Positions 1 through 6,638 of a stretch of 10,771 bases of DNA are shown piece after piece; the stretch's first letter is position 1, and every line of letters starts with the position of its first letter. The notes beneath the pieces were generated by a model, which saw only the letters and a program-made list of their open reading frames with translations, was not told the origin of the DNA and ran no database searches. The position numbers and the translations under genes were made by a program. The DNA is taken from NCBI GenBank assembly GCA_015662385.1, contig DQUH01000065.1:1-10771 (forward strand), given 5' to 3'. The DNA comes from Methanobacteriota archaeon. Its GTDB lineage: Archaea > Iainarchaeota > Iainarchaeia > JAADDC01.

Positions 1-268
1 CGATGTCGCCAAACAACGCCCCCAAGGATATCAGAAATGGATCGGAGGAAAGCCCGAACAAGGAGAACACCGCGTACCCCGCGATAGTGCCGGCGGTAAC
101 GCCGAGAAACAGCCCTTCCCACGTCTTACCGTCGCCGAGAACCCTTTTACCGTCCAACCAATGCAAACCGAAGTCCACCGGGTGGCGCCGGGGAAAGAAC
201 TTTGAAAGGGTCGCCGCGGCGTTGGCCACGTACGCGGGAACGGCCCACAGGAGAAAAGAAAGACTCAT
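1..268 (-). CDS. carS: CDP-archaeol synthase (CarS, DUF46), N-terminal part, cut by window edge
   Basis: This integral membrane enzyme transfers CTP to 2,3-bis-O-geranylgeranylglycerol phosphate to make CDP-archaeol, the activated intermediate of archaeal phospholipid head-group synthesis. About 89 codons are visible, reading from the ATG at 268 towards position 1. The N-terminus is hydrophobic (MSLSFLLWAVPAYVANAAAT), then comes the family signature region with a VDFG...DGKR..GDGKTWEG pattern, followed by glycine-rich membrane segments (LFLGVTAGTIAGY) and LGALFGDI at the edge. The GDGKTW motif is the strongest sign of this CTP-transferase family. The start ATG overlaps the eS1 stop codon as ATGA (265-268), so it is probably translationally coupled to the ribosomal-protein operon. 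The C-terminal half lies outside the window. The frame is open throughout. Confidence 0.88.
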   Translation of the reverse strand, partial: MSLSFLLWAVPAYVANAAATLSKFFPRRHPVDFGLHWLDGKRVLGDGKTWEGLFLGVTAGTIAGYAVFSLFGLSSDPFLISLGALFGDI

Positions 269-873
269 GCGGTCGCCTCTGCGACCTTTTCCGCCCCCTG
301 CTGAGAGAGCACGCGGACCTTTGCAACCTCTGTCCGGCGGATGGGTGCGATCTTGTTTGCTTCAGAGGCTATTTTCTGCATGAGGTCGCCGATTATGAAT
401 TCCTTCATCAGCTCGTCCTTGCCGAGCTTTTTGGCGCGCTCCTCGATCATCTTCTGCATTATTTTACGGATGGCTGTTTTCTTTGGGTTTGATACCTTCA
501 CGGCAGTCCATGTTATTGCCTTAACGTGCAGAACTGCCCCGTCACGGGTCGTAACGTCAAAAACGTGTTCTATCTTTGAAGAGTGGCGGCGGGTGAGACG
601 TTTTATGTAGGCGTTGTCCAGCTCGTAGCCCACGAATTCCGTGCGTGCCTCGGAACCCACCACCTGGTTTATCCTGAACTTCACAAAGTACTGGGCGTGG
701 CCTATGCTACCCGTAAGCATGGAGGCGGGAATTTCCACGGTCCTGCCGTAAAGCAACTTCTCGTCAGACGCCGCGGTCTCCCCCACTTCCCGCTCGTCCC
801 ATATGCGGGGTGCAATGATCCTGTACCAACGCTTGAGCTTCCAGGGGTCAACAGCCCTTACGCGCTTTGCCAT
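265..873 (-). CDS. rps3ae: 30S ribosomal protein eS1 (S3Ae)
   Basis: Small-subunit ribosomal protein of archaea and eukaryotes, 202 residues, near the usual archaeal length. The N-terminus (MAKRVRAVDPWKLKRWYRII) matches the basic lead-in followed by K-W-Y that opens the family. A central beta-domain segment (VKFRINQVVGSEARTEFVGY) and a conserved RRHSSKIEHVFDVTT stretch follow, with a helical region (IRKIMQKMIEERAKKLGKDE) and a C-terminal IYP-like variant reading KIAPIRRTEV. The start at 873 is preceded by an SD-like AAGGTGG. The start lies inside the end of the 35-codon ORF (16-nt overlap) and the stop overlaps the carS start, so this is the third gene of the minus-strand operon led by uS15. 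Identity is secure. Confidence 0.96.
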   Translation of the reverse strand: MAKRVRAVDPWKLKRWYRIIAPRIWDEREVGETAASDEKLLYGRTVEIPASMLTGSIGHAQYFVKFRINQVVGSEARTEFVGYELDNAYIKRLTRRHSSKIEHVFDVTTRDGAVLHVKAITWTAVKVSNPKKTAIRKIMQKMIEERAKKLGKDELMKEFIIGDLMQKIASEANKIAPIRRTEVAKVRVLSQQGAEKVAEATA

Positions 874-965
874 TCAACCACCTTCTCATCTGCCCTCTTG
901 AGCACGTCTTCAGTGCTGCCTTCTATGATTACCACTTCACCGCAGTAATAAAGGGTAAGGCGCAT
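858..965 (-). CDS. small ORF (35 aa) between uS15 and eS1, function unknown
   Basis: Reads [20 protein letters not shown], then VLKRADEKVVEWQSA. It is supported by context, not homology. Its ATG overlaps the uS15 stop as TAATG (963-967), a GGTGAGGT element sits just upstream, and its end overlaps the eS1 start by 16 nt, so it bridges what would otherwise be a 91-nt gap in an operon whose other junction is also overlapping. Predicted shape is two beta strands followed by one helix. As I recall, the KEOPS dimerisation subunit gene pcc1 sits between the uS15 and eS1 genes in some archaea. The helix faintly resembles the Pcc1 C-terminal helix, so a shrunken or vestigial pcc1 is conceivable, but this is speculative. 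It could instead be a coupling peptide that carries ribosomes to eS1. Confidence 0.45.
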   Translation of the reverse strand: MRLTLYYCGEVVIIEGSTEDVLKRADEKVVEWQSA

Positions 966-1420
966 TACCTCACCAGTACTGCCACCATCTCGGGAGAGTA
1001 CTGCCAGTTGGGCGGCAGCTCACCCACGCGTTTGTAATACTTAACGAGGCGGCGGATCTTGGACTCAACGCGCGCCAGCGCCACCTTGTTGTGCATATCC
1101 TTCCGGTTGGACTCGAGGTGCTTGCGGATGCGCATTGCACGGCGGATTAGGTTCATAAGGTCTTCAGGGATTTGGGGGTAAAGATCGTGTTCCTTCAAAA
1201 TTTGCTTTATCTTTTTGCCGGTTATTGCCTTAACGGAAGGGATCCCGTACTGATCCCTGAGGACCTGGCCGATCATCGCCTGCGAGTAACCCTTCCTTGC
1301 GAGTTCAACCACCAGGTTCTCCACGTCTTCGGGTTTGGCAGTCACCCAGCTGGGGGGAACCTTGGTAGGGGGGTGCTTCGATCCCGACCTGCCCTTCCTG
1401 CGTGCGTGCATGCGTGCCAT
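965..1420 (-). CDS. rps15: 30S ribosomal protein uS15 (archaeal S15/S13e type)
   Basis: Small-subunit protein that binds the central domain of 16S rRNA. It has 151 residues, the archaeal/eukaryotic length with an N-terminal extension. The opening [20 protein letters not shown] is the signature start of the archaeal protein. It is followed by a helical PPSWV...[13 protein letters not shown] segment, [20 protein letters not shown], and the S15 core [12 protein letters not shown]...[14 protein letters not shown] place the start at ATG 1420 because family members begin MARMHAR. A TTG one codon upstream (1423) is possible. A GAGGGGAT SD element lies just upstream. First gene of the operon; its TATA box is at 1466-1475. 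Confidence 0.96.
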   Translation of the reverse strand: MARMHARRKGRSGSKHPPTKVPPSWVTAKPEDVENLVVELARKGYSQAMIGQVLRDQYGIPSVKAITGKKIKQILKEHDLYPQIPEDLMNLIRRAMRIRKHLESNRKDMHNKVALARVESKIRRLVKYYKRVGELPPNWQYSPEMVAVLVR

Positions 1421-1465
1421 CAACTATCCCCTCAAAGAAAAATCATAATCAGGAAGTAACGTAGG

Positions 1466-1480
1466 ATATAAATAACTTTC
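1466..1480 (-). promoter_or_regulatory. BRE/TATA promoter of the uS15-eS1-carS operon
   Basis: On the minus strand the sequence reads GAAAGTTATTTATAT, a purine-rich BRE followed by a TATA box. Transcription should start near 1445, giving a leader of about 25 nt that contains the SD of uS15. It lies immediately downstream of the bud32 stop codon (1483), so the two minus-strand units are separated by almost nothing. Confidence 0.7.
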
Positions 1481-1482
1481 CA

Positions 1483-2088
1483 TCAGAGGTACCGTGCCCG
1501 CCGCACAACCTGCTCAAAACGCTCCCACACATCAGGGGCGCGGGGGTAACGTCCGTAACCCTCCTTCAAGGCGTTCCAGCCAGCGTCAGCAATTTCGGGG
1601 TGGGTGGCGACGAAAGACCTCCTGAAGCAGACGAGGTCAACGGCCTTGTCCTCTATGGACGTTGAGACTGCCCCCAGCCCAAAGTCTATGAAGTGCAGGC
1701 CGGTATCGGCGAGTATGATGTTGGAAGTAGTCAGGTCCCCGTGAACTATATCGTTCCCGTGGAGCAGGGCTATGTGCTCACCTATCTTGCGCATCAGTCC
1801 GGCATCGCCCGTGCGGAGCAGGTACTCCTTCGCCCTTTCCCCCTCGACGTACTGCATGACGATCTCAGTGCGCTCCTCGTCAACGTGGTAAACAGAGGGC
1901 GTGGGAACACCGGCGCGACGCGCCCTCTCAAGCAACCTGGCTTCCCGGCGCGTCCTCGTCTTTCTTATGTACTCGTCCAGCTGCCGGACGCGGTAACGCT
2001 TCGGGACGCGCCTTTTTAGAACCGCGGGACGGCCTTTGTACGTGGTAAGGTACAGTTCCGCCTCCGCACCCTTCCTTATCAGCTCCAC
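1483..2088 (-). CDS. bud32: KEOPS complex Ser/Thr kinase/ATPase Bud32
   Basis: Atypical small kinase (201 aa) of the KEOPS complex, which installs the t6A37 modification on tRNAs read with ANN codons. It regulates the Kae1 threonylcarbamoyl transferase by ATP hydrolysis. Visible motifs are the nucleotide loop KGAEAELY (residues 6-13), Lys25 in VLKRRVPKRYR, a TRREARLL helix with Glu49, the catalytic loop HGDLTTSN (116-123, Asp118 and Asn123), the metal-binding DFG at 135-137, and EDKAVDL. The length is that of stand-alone Bud32, with no Kae1 domain fused. The reading frame is open further upstream to 2394, but that part runs antisense through rnp4. I chose GTG 2088 because the kinase fold begins there and a TATA box lies about 25 bp upstream, predicting a leaderless mRNA. 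Confidence 0.93.
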   Translation of the reverse strand: MELIRKGAEAELYLTTYKGRPAVLKRRVPKRYRVRQLDEYIRKTRTRREARLLERARRAGVPTPSVYHVDEERTEIVMQYVEGERAKEYLLRTGDAGLMRKIGEHIALLHGNDIVHGDLTTSNIILADTGLHFIDFGLGAVSTSIEDKAVDLVCFRRSFVATHPEIADAGWNALKEGYGRYPRAPDVWERFEQVVRRARYL

Positions 2089-2109
2089 GGATATAAAAGG
2101 GCGAAGCGA

Positions 2110-2115
2110 TTTAAA
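2110..2115. promoter_or_regulatory. symmetric TTTAAA box shared by divergent bud32 and rnp4
   Basis: A self-complementary TTTAAA is centred at 2112.5. The bud32 GTG begins at 2088 and the rnp4 GTG at 2137, so the centre is 24.5 bp from each. That is the spacing expected for a TATA box driving a leaderless transcript in both directions. A second plus-oriented TATA-like run, ATATAAAA at 2091-2098, could also drive rnp4 with a leader of about 16 nt carrying GGAGG (2119-2123), so the rnp4 promoter is not settled. Confidence 0.55.
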
Positions 2116-2136
2116 TGTGGAGGCTGTTGTGGTTGC

Positions 2137-2472
2137 GTGCGGAGGAGGGAAAAGAAGGCTGTAAAGAAAATAGTGCTTGGGAGGATCCACAGGCTGTTCC
2201 AGCTCGCGGAGCTCGAGTTCCCGAAGCACCCGGATAGGTCCAGGAGGTACGTGGAAATAGCGCGGAGGCTGGGAATGAAAAACAAGGTACGCATCCCAAG
2301 GAAATGGAAGCGCAGGTTCTGCAAACGTTGTGGCGCGTTCTGGGTACCCGGGAAGAACCTGCTGGTGCGCACGAAGCCCCGTCCCCAGCCGCACGTGGAG
2401 TACATCTGCCTCGAGTGCGGGGCACGGCGGCGGGTACCGTACCTACGGGAAAAACTAAAAACAAAGCACTAA
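2137..2472 (+). CDS. rnp4: RNase P protein component 4 (Rpp21/Rpr2 family)
   Basis: Protein subunit of archaeal RNase P, which with the catalytic RNA removes 5' leaders from pre-tRNA. It pairs with Rpp29 on the specificity domain. It has 111 residues, typical for the family. Residues 1-55 form two basic helices (KKIVLGRIHRLFQLAELEF and a SRRYVEIARRLGMKNKVRIP segment that closely matches the family). The C-terminal zinc ribbon has CKRC at 62-65 and CLEC at 91-94. The start is GTG 2137, the first start codon that keeps the basic N-terminal helix. The ATG at 2115 is out of frame. Divergent from bud32, so two tRNA-maturation genes share one promoter region. A T-run at 2516-2521 probably ends transcription. 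Confidence 0.93.
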   Translation: MRRREKKAVKKIVLGRIHRLFQLAELEFPKHPDRSRRYVEIARRLGMKNKVRIPRKWKRRFCKRCGAFWVPGKNLLVRTKPRPQPHVEYICLECGARRRVPYLREKLKTKH

Positions 2473-2512
2473 AGAAAATGAACCGTAAATAAAAACCGGT
2501 AAAGAATACCCA

Positions 2513-2521
2513 ATATTTTTT
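2513..2521 (+). terminator. T-rich terminator of rnp4
   Basis: The run ATATTTTTT lies 41-49 nt past the rnp4 stop codon. Archaeal RNA polymerase terminates on oligo-T runs without needing a hairpin. It sits directly before the mcm TATA element. Confidence 0.45.
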
Positions 2522-2522
2522 G

Positions 2523-2528
2523 TTATAA
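2523..2528 (+). promoter_or_regulatory. TATA box of mcm
   Basis: TTATAA centred at 2525.5 is 27.5 bp upstream of the mcm ATG (2553), so the transcript should begin at or within a base or two of the start codon. No SD is visible before the ATG, which fits leaderless initiation. Confidence 0.5.
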
Positions 2529-2552
2529 CGGGTACATACCCTAATGTAATGT

Positions 2553-5500
2553 ATGGAAGAGGGGGAAAATTTCCAACTAGCCGACGGCCCTGAAAACGGG
2601 GGCAGCACGGCGGAAATCGTTGCAAAGTTTGAACAGTTCTTCCGCGTCATGTACAAAAAAGAGCTCTCGGATTTTACGCTCACCCACCCGAACGCCACGA
2701 GCATCGTGGTGGATTTCAGGAAGCTGGAGGCTTTTGACTACAAGCTGGCGGACGCCCTGCTGGACAACCCGAAAATATACCTAGACGCCATGGAGACGGC
2801 CCTCTCTAGGGTGGAGGTCGCCGGGCTGGAACCAGGAACCAGGCTGAGGGTAAGGCTCGCCAACATCCCGCCCGACAGGAACCTGCTGGTAAGGGACATA
2901 AGGGCGGAGTACATCGGCAAGATCGTGGGGACCGAGGGGCTGGTAAGGCAGATAACGACGGTTATGCCCAAGCTGAAAGTGGCCAGGTGGGCCTGCAGGC
3001 ACTGCGGAAAGACGTACGACATACTGCAGGAAGGGAGCAAGTTAAAAAGGCCCGTAGTCTGCGTGTGCGGTAAGAAGGACTTCGAACTGCTCGCAGACGA
3101 ATCAGTCTGGATAGACTTCCAAAAGATCCAGATACAGGAACCCATAGAACATTTGCGGGGCGGCGAACAGGCCCGTTTCATAGACGTACACCTCGAGGGA
3201 GACCTCGTGAACAAGGTAAAGCCGGGGGACCGCGTGGACGTCGTGGGGATACTCGAGCTCCTCCAGCAGGACGGCAGGAAAACGGTGTACGGGAAGTACA
3301 TACAGGCGCTGAACATAGAGCCCGTCCAGAAAGAGTTCGAAGAGCTTGAGCCCACCCCTGAGGAGGTAAAGAAGATAAAGGAGCTAGCCCGGGACCCCGA
3401 AATCTATGAAAAGCTCGTGAAATCGATCGCACCCACAATATGGGGGCACGAGAAGATAAAGGAGGCGATAGCCCTCCAGCTCTTCGGCGGGGTGAAGAAG
3501 GAGTATTCCGGGGGTACGCACATCCGCGGAAACATCCACGTGCTCCTGCTGGGGGATCCGAGCACCGGTAAGTCGCAGATGCTGAGGTACGCCGCGCGGA
3601 TCGCCCCGAAAAGCATATACGTCGCGGGCAAGACTGCTTCAGGCGCCGGACTCACTGCATCCGCCGAAAAGGACGAGCTGGGGGAAGGAGGGTGGGTGAT
3701 AAAGGCGGGGGCCCTTGTCCTCGCGTCTGGGGGCATAGCCGCCGTTGACGAGTTCGAAAAAATCGATGCCAAGGACAGGGCAGCACTCCACGAGGCTATG
3801 GAACAGCAGAGCTACGAGTATGACTTCGAAATCCTGCTGGCCAACGGGAAAAAGGTAAAAATAGGCGAGCTGGTGGACAGGCTGATGGAGGTCCACCGGA
3901 ACAGGGTCGTCAAGGGGAAAGAAACTGAGATACTCCCGGACCCGGGGATAGAGGTGGTGGGGTACAACCTGAAAGACTTCAAGCCGGTGCGGATAAGGGC
4001 GGACAGGGTTAGCAGGCACCTGGCGCCGAGGGAAGTCGTGGAGATAGAGTTCAGCAATGGCAGGACGGTAAGGGTTACCCCCGAACACCCGGTAATGCTG
4101 TGGCGGAACGGAGGGGTCGTGGAGGTGCAGGCGTCAGACGTCCGCGCGGGGGACCTGGCGCTGGCGGTGAGGAGCTACCCGGTAAATGACGGAGACGTGG
4201 ACCCGAGGCTCGCCAGGTTCATGGGGTTCCTGCTCCCGGGCGGGCGCATTTACAGGGACGAAAACGGGGCGAACGTGATAGAGTTTGCCACGGAAGATGA
4301 AGACACGGCAAGGGAGTTCAGGGCGCTGGTCGAAGAGATGGGGGAGAGCTACGACATAGAAATAAGCGAGGAGCGAAAGAGGGGGCGGGGACTGATTTTC
4401 AGGATAGTGTCCGGGGGCCTCTACAACAGGATAACGTGGGAGTTCCACGATGCCTTCCACGGGAACGGGAATGGGCTCGCTGTACCCCAGAGGGTCCCCC
4501 AGAAAATACTTGGGGCGAAAAACGGCGCTAAAAAGGAGTTCATCAGCGCATATTACAGGGTAAGGGGAACGGTCTCCGCGCTGCGGGCGGGTTTCACCGT
4601 GGAGTCCAGGGAAATGGGGGAAGACCTGCAGGACGTCCTGTACTGCCTCGGAATACATTCCCAGCTGACACGCAAAGGGAATAAGTACTTCGTAGCAGTG
4701 CAGGGGGCGGAATCGCTCGAAAAGCTGGCAGAGATCATAAAGAACGACAAAAGGTCTGAAAGGGTTTTGCTGCTGGCACGGAAAGCTAGAAGGGCAGGGG
4801 ACTACCGCGATCCGATCCCGCAGGACGTTGTAAAGGAAGTCAGAGAAATGGTGGAAGTCATAGAAAAGATAAGCGGAGAGGAAAGCAGAATCAAGTCCAG
4901 GCTCAGAAAGGCTGCGGGGGCGAGCAGGGAAGACATCGCAGCCTGCCTGGACTGGGTTGAGGAAAGACTGGGGCTCCTTGAGGACGACTCCCACGTCAGG
5001 GAAAAGATCGGAAGAATAAGGGGGGTAATCGAGGGGAACGCACGGTTCCTCACGGTGTGCCGGGTGGAGAAGAAAAGATACGGGGAGAAATGGGTGTACG
5101 ACGTCACGGTGGAGCCCCACCACCTCTTCGTATCCCACGGGCTTGTTCTACATAACACGGTTTCCGTGGCAAAGGCAGGCATCGTAACCACGTTCAAAGC
5201 AGATACAGCCATCCTCGCCGCGGCCAACCCGAAATTCGGGCGGTTCGACCCCTACGAAAACCCCATCCTGCAGATAAACCTTGAGCCTACCCTGCTAAGC
5301 CGTTTTGACCTGATATTCATCGTGAAAGAGGTCCTAGACGTTGAAAGGGACAGGAAAATCGCGAGGCACATCCTGCAGACGCACTTGGCGGGCGAAAAGA
5401 GGATCGCATACATGAAAGGCGTGGACAGCAGCCTAACGGCGGAAGAGGTGGAAGAAGCGGAAAAACACGTGAAGCCGGAAATCGATATTGACCTGCTCAG

Positions 5501-6017
5501 GAAATACATCGCATACGCGAGGACCCACGTGTTCCCCCAGCTTACAGAAGAGGCCATGAAGAAGATAGAGGACTTCTACGTCAACCTCCGCCAGCTTGGA
5601 AAAAAATCAGGAACCGTTCCCACGACAGCCAGACAGTTAGAAGCGCTGATACGTCTGGCAGAGGCGTCCGCGAGGGTACGGCTCTCAAACCTGGTCACGG
5701 AAGAGGACGCGGAAAGGGCGATCCGTCTGGCCCAGGCGTCCATGGAAGAGATACTGAAAGACAAGGAAACAGGGGTGTTCGACTACGACATCATAACCAC
5801 CGGCGAATCAAAGAGCAAGAGGGAGAAGATGAAGATAGTCCTCAACATAATCAGGACCTACACGGCGGAGCACGACAGCATGCCCGTTGAAGACCTCGTG
5901 GAAGAGGCAAAGACGTACGGCATAGAGGAACAGGACGTGTACGACATCATAGAAAAACTGAAAAAGAACGGGGAGATCTACGAACCAAGGCCGGGCGTGC
6001 TGCGCCTAGCCGGTTAG
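2553..6017 (+). CDS. mcm: replicative DNA helicase MCM, containing an in-frame intein
   Basis: Hexameric 3'-5' helicase that unwinds DNA ahead of the replisome. The precursor is 1154 aa. Removing the intein (residues 420-868) leaves 705 aa, a normal archaeal MCM length. Residues 1-110 form the N-terminal helical domain. A zinc-binding site has Cys148, Cys151, Cys170 and Cys172, the last pair spaced C-x-C where C-x2-C is usual. The AAA+ domain has Walker A GDPSTGKS (334-341, Lys340) and Walker B AAVDEFEKID with Asp399-Glu400. After the intein come TVSVAKAGIVTTFKADTAIL, sensor 1 in AAANP, and the arginine finger region LLSRFD. The last 70 residues form a winged-helix domain (EDLVEEAKTYGIEEQDVYDI). 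The 3' end overlaps the convergent ATP-grasp gene by 12 bp. Activity depends on intein splicing. Confidence 0.97.
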   Translation: MEEGENFQLADGPENGGSTAEIVAKFEQFFRVMYKKELSDFTLTHPNATSIVVDFRKLEAFDYKLADALLDNPKIYLDAMETALSRVEVAGLEPGTRLRVRLANIPPDRNLLVRDIRAEYIGKIVGTEGLVRQITTVMPKLKVARWACRHCGKTYDILQEGSKLKRPVVCVCGKKDFELLADESVWIDFQKIQIQEPIEHLRGGEQARFIDVHLEGDLVNKVKPGDRVDVVGILELLQQDGRKTVYGKYIQALNIEPVQKEFEELEPTPEEVKKIKELARDPEIYEKLVKSIAPTIWGHEKIKEAIALQLFGGVKKEYSGGTHIRGNIHVLLLGDPSTGKSQMLRYAARIAPKSIYVAGKTASGAGLTASAEKDELGEGGWVIKAGALVLASGGIAAVDEFEKIDAKDRAALHEAMEQQSYEYDFEILLANGKKVKIGELVDRLMEVHRNRVVKGKETEILPDPGIEVVGYNLKDFKPVRIRADRVSRHLAPREVVEIEFSNGRTVRVTPEHPVMLWRNGGVVEVQASDVRAGDLALAVRSYPVNDGDVDPRLARFMGFLLPGGRIYRDENGANVIEFATEDEDTAREFRALVEEMGESYDIEISEERKRGRGLIFRIVSGGLYNRITWEFHDAFHGNGNGLAVPQRVPQKILGAKNGAKKEFISAYYRVRGTVSALRAGFTVESREMGEDLQDVLYCLGIHSQLTRKGNKYFVAVQGAESLEKLAEIIKNDKRSERVLLLARKARRAGDYRDPIPQDVVKEVREMVEVIEKISGEESRIKSRLRKAAGASREDIAACLDWVEERLGLLEDDSHVREKIGRIRGVIEGNARFLTVCRVEKKRYGEKWVYDVTVEPHHLFVSHGLVLHNTVSVAKAGIVTTFKADTAILAAANPKFGRFDPYENPILQINLEPTLLSRFDLIFIVKEVLDVERDRKIARHILQTHLAGEKRIAYMKGVDSSLTAEEVEEAEKHVKPEIDIDLLRKYIAYARTHVFPQLTEEAMKKIEDFYVNLRQLGKKSGTVPTTARQLEALIRLAEASARVRLSNLVTEEDAERAIRLAQASMEEILKDKETGVFDYDIITTGESKSKREKMKIVLNIIRTYTAEHDSMPVEDLVEEAKTYGIEEQDVYDIIEKLKKNGEIYEPRPGVLRLAG
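3810..5156 (+). mobile_element. MCM intein (449 aa), LAGLIDADG type with a degenerate endonuclease
   Basis: Protein-splicing element between EAMEQQ and TVSVAKAGIV of MCM, in the conserved stretch after Walker B. It starts with Ser (residue 420 of the precursor) and ends His-Asn (867-868), with Thr869 as the +1 nucleophile. Block A is the SYEYDFEILLANGKKVKIGE stretch, block B has TPEHP with the Thr and His, block F is VYDVTVEPHHLF, and block G is GLVLHN, so splicing looks competent. The middle has a LAGLIDADG-like layout, with block C LARFMGFLLPGGRIY and block E KEFISAYYRVRGTVS. In these blocks the catalytic acidic positions (normally a D before the G in each) are Gly (codon 4239) and Arg (codon 4563). 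The endonuclease is therefore predicted inactive, while the frame remains fully open. Codon use resembles the flanking exteins, suggesting long residence. Confidence 0.93.
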
Positions 6018-6638
6018 GACGACCCTTGCGTCCACGGCGTAAGCGCCGTCCTGGGTGGCGATGACGGGGTTGAGATCCACCTCCTCCAGCTCCGGGTGCT
6101 CCGCCATGAATTCAGAAAAGCGGACGAGCAAGCTGGCAACTGCGTCCCTGTCCACGCGGGCACCCCTTGCGCCCCGGAGAATTGCCGCACCCCTGAGCTC
6201 GTCCATCATCTCCCTGGCGTCCTCCAAGGAAATGGGGGCCACCCTCGCCACCACGTCTTTATAAACTTCTACAAATATGCCGCCAAGGCCGAAGAGCACC
6301 ACCGGCCCGAACTGCGGGTCCTTTTTCCCGCCAACAAAGAGCTCAATACCCTTCAACTGTTTCTGGACAAGTATGCTTGAATCAAAACGGTCGAGCAGCC
6401 TGTAAAAGTGGTAGAGCAGCTGGTCGTCGTTCTGGACGTTGAGGACAACTGCCCCGGCATCTGTTTTGTGGACGATGTCGTCCCGCACAGCCTTAAGGAC
6501 TACAGGGTAGTGCTCCCGGGCAAAACGCAGGGCGAGGTCAACGTCGCGGGTGACGTACGTCGGCGGGAAGGGTACGGCGGTGGAGAGCATGGTCTGGGAA
6601 CTCCAGGGGTCGAGAACCTTACCTGCCAAGGAAAACAC
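6006..6638 (-). CDS. acdB: ADP-forming acetyl/acyl-CoA synthetase beta subunit-like ATP-grasp protein
   Basis: Beta subunits of NDP-forming acyl-CoA synthetases carry the ATP-grasp domain that makes ATP from acyl-CoA, ADP and phosphate, a main energy-conserving step in archaeal fermentation. Visible are YPVVLKAVRDDIVHKTDAG with Lys49 and the swinging histidine candidate His57, the family signature DPQFGPVVLFGLGGIFVEVY, RVAPIS, and a C-terminal metal-ligand region EVDLNPVI. It has 210 aa against about 230 usual. The first 25 residues are divergent and lack the normal AKEILK.YGIPVP helix. No alpha subunit (CoA-binding, phosphohistidine) is in the window, so the partner must be elsewhere if this is active. 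The start is GTG 6638, overlapping the upstream gene by 20 nt; TTG 6629 is an alternative. The 3' end overlaps mcm by 12 bp. The gene symbol is by family resemblance. Confidence 0.82.
   Translation of the reverse strand: MFSLAGKVLDPWSSQTMLSTAVPFPPTYVTRDVDLALRFAREHYPVVLKAVRDDIVHKTDAGAVVLNVQNDDQLLYHFYRLLDRFDSSILVQKQLKGIELFVGGKKDPQFGPVVLFGLGGIFVEVYKDVVARVAPISLEDAREMMDELRGAAILRGARGARVDRDAVASLLVRFSEFMAEHPELEEVDLNPVIATQDGAYAVDARVVLTG

Noticed and set aside
3-383. Plus-strand ORFs over 1-950
   Set aside because: They lie opposite carS, eS1 and the small ORF, whose protein motifs are clear. The translations look like low-complexity antisense.
2089-2394. N-terminal extension of the bud32 frame
   Set aside because: The extension runs antisense through rnp4, has no kinase homology and lies upstream of a good TATA box. 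The kinase fold begins at the GTG at 2088.
4134-5138. 334-codon open frame on the minus strand across the intein
   Set aside because: It is fully antisense to the intein coding region, has no TATA or SD at its start and its translation is rich in Pro, Phe, His and Leu with no recognisable domain. Codon bias of the real gene explains the lack of stops.
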